Positions 62,238 to 64,000 of a DNA stretch of 64,000 nt are shown one piece after another. The position numbers and the translations under genes are program-made. Position 1 is the stretch's first letter; the number at the start of each line of letters is the position of its first letter. This stretch comes from Rhodobacterales bacterium (lineage in GTDB: Bacteria > Pseudomonadota > Alphaproteobacteria > Rhodobacterales > Rhodobacteraceae): positions 1-64,000 of the forward strand of contig PDOZ01000026.1 of NCBI GenBank assembly GCA_002747325.1, written 5' to 3'. Under the pieces are notes generated by a model. It did no database searches and was not told the origin of the DNA. It saw nothing but the letters and a program-made list of their open reading frames with translations.

Positions 62238-63265
62238 GCGTAGCGGTTAAGTTTGACAATGTTTCCATCGTGTTCGGCGATGCACCGGAGACCGCGCTGC
62301 CGCTGATGGACGAAGGCAAGTCGCGCGAAGAGGTGAGCGAGGCGACGGGGCAGGTTCTGGGCGTGCATGATTGCTCCATCGAGGTCGGCGAGAGCGAAAT
62401 TCTCGTGCTGATGGGCCTGTCGGGTTCCGGCAAATCGACCCTGCTGCGGGCGGTCAACGGGCTGAACCCGGTGACGCGCGGCGAGGTTCTGGTTTCCGAT
62501 GGCGATGCGCTGGTTTCCGTATCCGGCGCCAGCCGCGCCGAGTTGCGCCGCATCCGCCTCAACCGCGTCGCCATGGTGTTTCAGCAGTTTGGCCTGCTGC
62601 CGTGGCGCAGCGTGGCGGATAATGTCGGGCTGGGGCTGGAACTGGCCGGGCTGGGCAAGCATGAACGCGCGGCCAAGGTGACGCAGCAGCTGGAACTGGT
62701 CGGGCTGGACGGCTGGGAGGATTACAAGGTCAGCGAATTGTCCGGCGGCATGCAACAGCGCGTCGGCCTCGCCCGCGCTTTCGCCACCGATGCACCGATC
62801 CTCCTGATGGACGAACCGTTTTCCGCCCTCGACCCGCTGATCCGCGCCCGCTTGCAGGATGAGTTGATCGAGCTACAGGGACGACTGAAAAAGACCATCA
62901 TTTTCGTCAGTCACGACCTCGACGAAGCGTTCAAACTGGGCGACCGCATCGCGATCATGGAGGGCGGGCGCGTTGTGCAGATCGGCACCCCGCGCGACAT
63001 TTTCGCCGCCCCCGCGAATGAATATGTTGCCGATTTCGTGGCCCATATGAACCCGCTGGGCGTGCTGCGCGCCGAGGATGTGATGGCCCCCATAGAAGGC
63101 AACGAAGGCGACGCCCGGCAAATCGCCGCAGACGCGTCGGTGCAAGAAGCCATGCAGGCGCTGACCGCCGGAGAAAAGCTTCTGCGCGTGATGCAGGACG
63201 GGGCAGAGGTCGGGCGGATCACGCGGGAAGATGTGTTGGCGAAACTCTTGGACCCGCGGGAATAA
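62234..63265 (+). CDS. choV: Choline ABC transporter ATPase
   Basis: This 343-residue ATPase has Walker A MGLSGSGKSTLLRAVNGLNPV, signature LSGGMQQRVGLARAF and Walker B LLMDEPFSALDPL. The N-terminal extension with FGDAPETALPLMDEGKSREEVSEATGQVLGVHD is the glycine betaine/choline subgroup type. The C-terminal tail of about 70 residues is shorter than a pair of CBS domains, so osmotic sensing by CBS is probably weak or absent. It ends at a bidirectional terminator. Confidence 0.94.
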   Translation: MSVAVKFDNVSIVFGDAPETALPLMDEGKSREEVSEATGQVLGVHDCSIEVGESEILVLMGLSGSGKSTLLRAVNGLNPVTRGEVLVSDGDALVSVSGASRAELRRIRLNRVAMVFQQFGLLPWRSVADNVGLGLELAGLGKHERAAKVTQQLELVGLDGWEDYKVSELSGGMQQRVGLARAFATDAPILLMDEPFSALDPLIRARLQDELIELQGRLKKTIIFVSHDLDEAFKLGDRIAIMEGGRVVQIGTPRDIFAAPANEYVADFVAHMNPLGVLRAEDVMAPIEGNEGDARQIAADASVQEAMQALTAGEKLLRVMQDGAEVGRITREDVLAKLLDPRE

Positions 63266-63270
63266 CACCA

Positions 63271-63299
63271 AAAAAGCCGGGGCAAATCCCCGGCCTTTT
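63271..63299. terminator. Bidirectional terminator between choV and yebC
   Basis: GCCGGGG (63276-63282) and CCCCGGC (63288-63294) pair across five bases, with a preceding A-run and a following TTTT. It serves both convergent genes. Confidence 0.85.
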
Positions 63300-63316
63300 C
63301 CTGTCTTTTCAGCAGC

Positions 63317-64000
63317 TTAAAGCTGCGCCAGAACCTCGTCGCTGGCCTCGAAATTGGTCGTCACACGCTGCACATCATCATCGTCTTCCAGCGCATCCAC
63401 CAGCTTCATCAGCTTCTGCATGTCTTCCAGCCCCAGCTCCGTCGTCGTGGTCGGCTTCCAGATCAGCTTGGTGCTTTCGCTCTCCCCCAGCGCCGCTTCC
63501 AGCGCGGTAGACACATCGTTGAGATCGGTATCGGCGCAGTAGATGATATGCCCGTCCTCGGAGCTTTCGACATCCTCCGCCCCGGCCTCGATCGCCGCTT
63601 CGAAAATCGCGTCGTCGTCGCCCGCGCTCGCCGGGTAAACCACCTCACCCTTACGCTCGAACATGAAGGAAACCGAGCCGGTCTCGCCGAGATTGCCGCC
63701 GTTCTTGGTGAAGGTCGAGCGCACGGTCGACGCGGTGCGGTTGCGGTTGTCGGTCATCGCCTCGACAATCACCGCCACACCGTTCGGCCCATAGCCCTCA
63801 TAGCGGATCTCGTCGTAATTCTCCGCATCCCCGCCCTGCGATTTCTTGATCGCGCGTTCGATCACGTCCTTGGGCACCGATTGCGAGCGCGCTTCCTTGA
63901 CTGCGAGCCGCAGCCGCGGGTTTTTCTCCGGGTCCGGGTCGCCCATCTTCGCCGCGACGGTGATTTCCTTGGCGAGTTTGGAAAACAGCTTCGAGCGCGC
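63317..64000 (-). CDS. yebC: YebC/PmpR-family transcriptional regulator (partial, runs off right edge)
   Basis: The visible 227 residues are the C-terminal part. The frame continues to the edge, with upstream residues [19 protein letters not shown] preceding the internal Met at 63946, so the true start is outside the window. Further motifs are [59 protein letters not shown] and [17 protein letters not shown]. Family members regulate gene expression or, as TACO1/YebC, ease ribosome pausing at proline stretches. Only about 20 N-terminal residues are missing. Confidence 0.96.
   Translation of the reverse strand, partial: ARSKLFSKLAKEITVAAKMGDPDPEKNPRLRLAVKEARSQSVPKDVIERAIKKSQGGDAENYDEIRYEGYGPNGVAVIVEAMTDNRNRTASTVRSTFTKNGGNLGETGSVSFMFERKGEVVYPASAGDDDAIFEAAIEAGAEDVESSEDGHIIYCADTDLNDVSTALEAALGESESTKLIWKPTTTTELGLEDMQKLMKLVDALEDDDDVQRVTTNFEASDEVLAQL

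Overview
The window is high-GC DNA packed with overlapping, co-oriented genes. Its gene content fits a marine-type alphaproteobacterium of the Rhodobacteraceae (Roseobacter/Rhodobacter group). The main signs are a short ProS, an HdaA next to Ppk1 and Ppx, the pccB-pccA-mcmA propionate operon, betIBA opposite choXWV, a BHMT-like protein paired with a corrinoid protein, DUF6497, and sites resembling FnrL and alphaproteobacterial LexA boxes. This assignment is an inference from gene families; no marker rRNA is present.

Left part (1-15,545). Position 1-1,000 holds an orphan Imm11-type immunity gene with two copies of a short coupled ORF, the second copy broken against the acetoacetyl-CoA synthetase gene. 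Then come a TfoX C-terminal-domain protein, a split-orientation capsule export set (kpsM against kpsE-kpsT), a relatively AT-rich lipoprotein, a small membrane protein, and a large RTX protein with about 40 calcium-binding nonapeptides. A tRNA-Thr(CGT) precedes a minus-strand operon that reads TetR, TRAP transporter dctP-dctQ-dctM, cyclase-family hydrolase, BKACE (DUF849). The operon starts at a clear palindromic operator and looks like a self-contained uptake and breakdown pathway for an unknown beta-keto acid precursor.

Middle (15,600-46,000). A GT2 glycosyltransferase, phosphoglucomutase and nucleotide-sugar epimerase form a polysaccharide precursor operon. Divergent from it is a corrinoid methyl-transfer operon (BHMT-like protein, B12 protein, tiny membrane protein, DUF1638) that probably forms part of a split methionine synthase. 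SufE, a lipoprotein, uvrB with a likely SOS box, a HugZ-like protein, a large AT-rich nested palindrome, UspA, a BMP-type nucleoside ABC importer, an L,D-transpeptidase, LolD and LolC/E, DUF2937, CysK and ProS follow. PerM, HdaA, Ppk1 and Ppx lie on the plus strand, then an EEP-family hydrolase coupled to a TerB-DnaJ protein.

Right part (46,000-64,000). The propionyl-CoA pathway (pccB, DUF6497, small protein, pccA, a GT-C-like membrane protein, methylmalonyl-CoA mutase, VOC protein) is followed by a DUF465 gene behind a consensus FNR box. The choline-to-betaine module has betI-betB-betA on the minus strand and the choline importer choX-choW-choV on the plus strand, separated by a near-ideal BetI-type operator. 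The window ends inside a YebC/PmpR gene.

Functional links: choline uptake and oxidation yields glycine betaine; the corrinoid operon handles methyl transfer to homocysteine; BKACE chemistry would release acetoacetate, which the acetoacetyl-CoA synthetase can activate; Pcc and Mcm send propionyl-CoA to succinyl-CoA; Ppk1 and Ppx balance polyphosphate.
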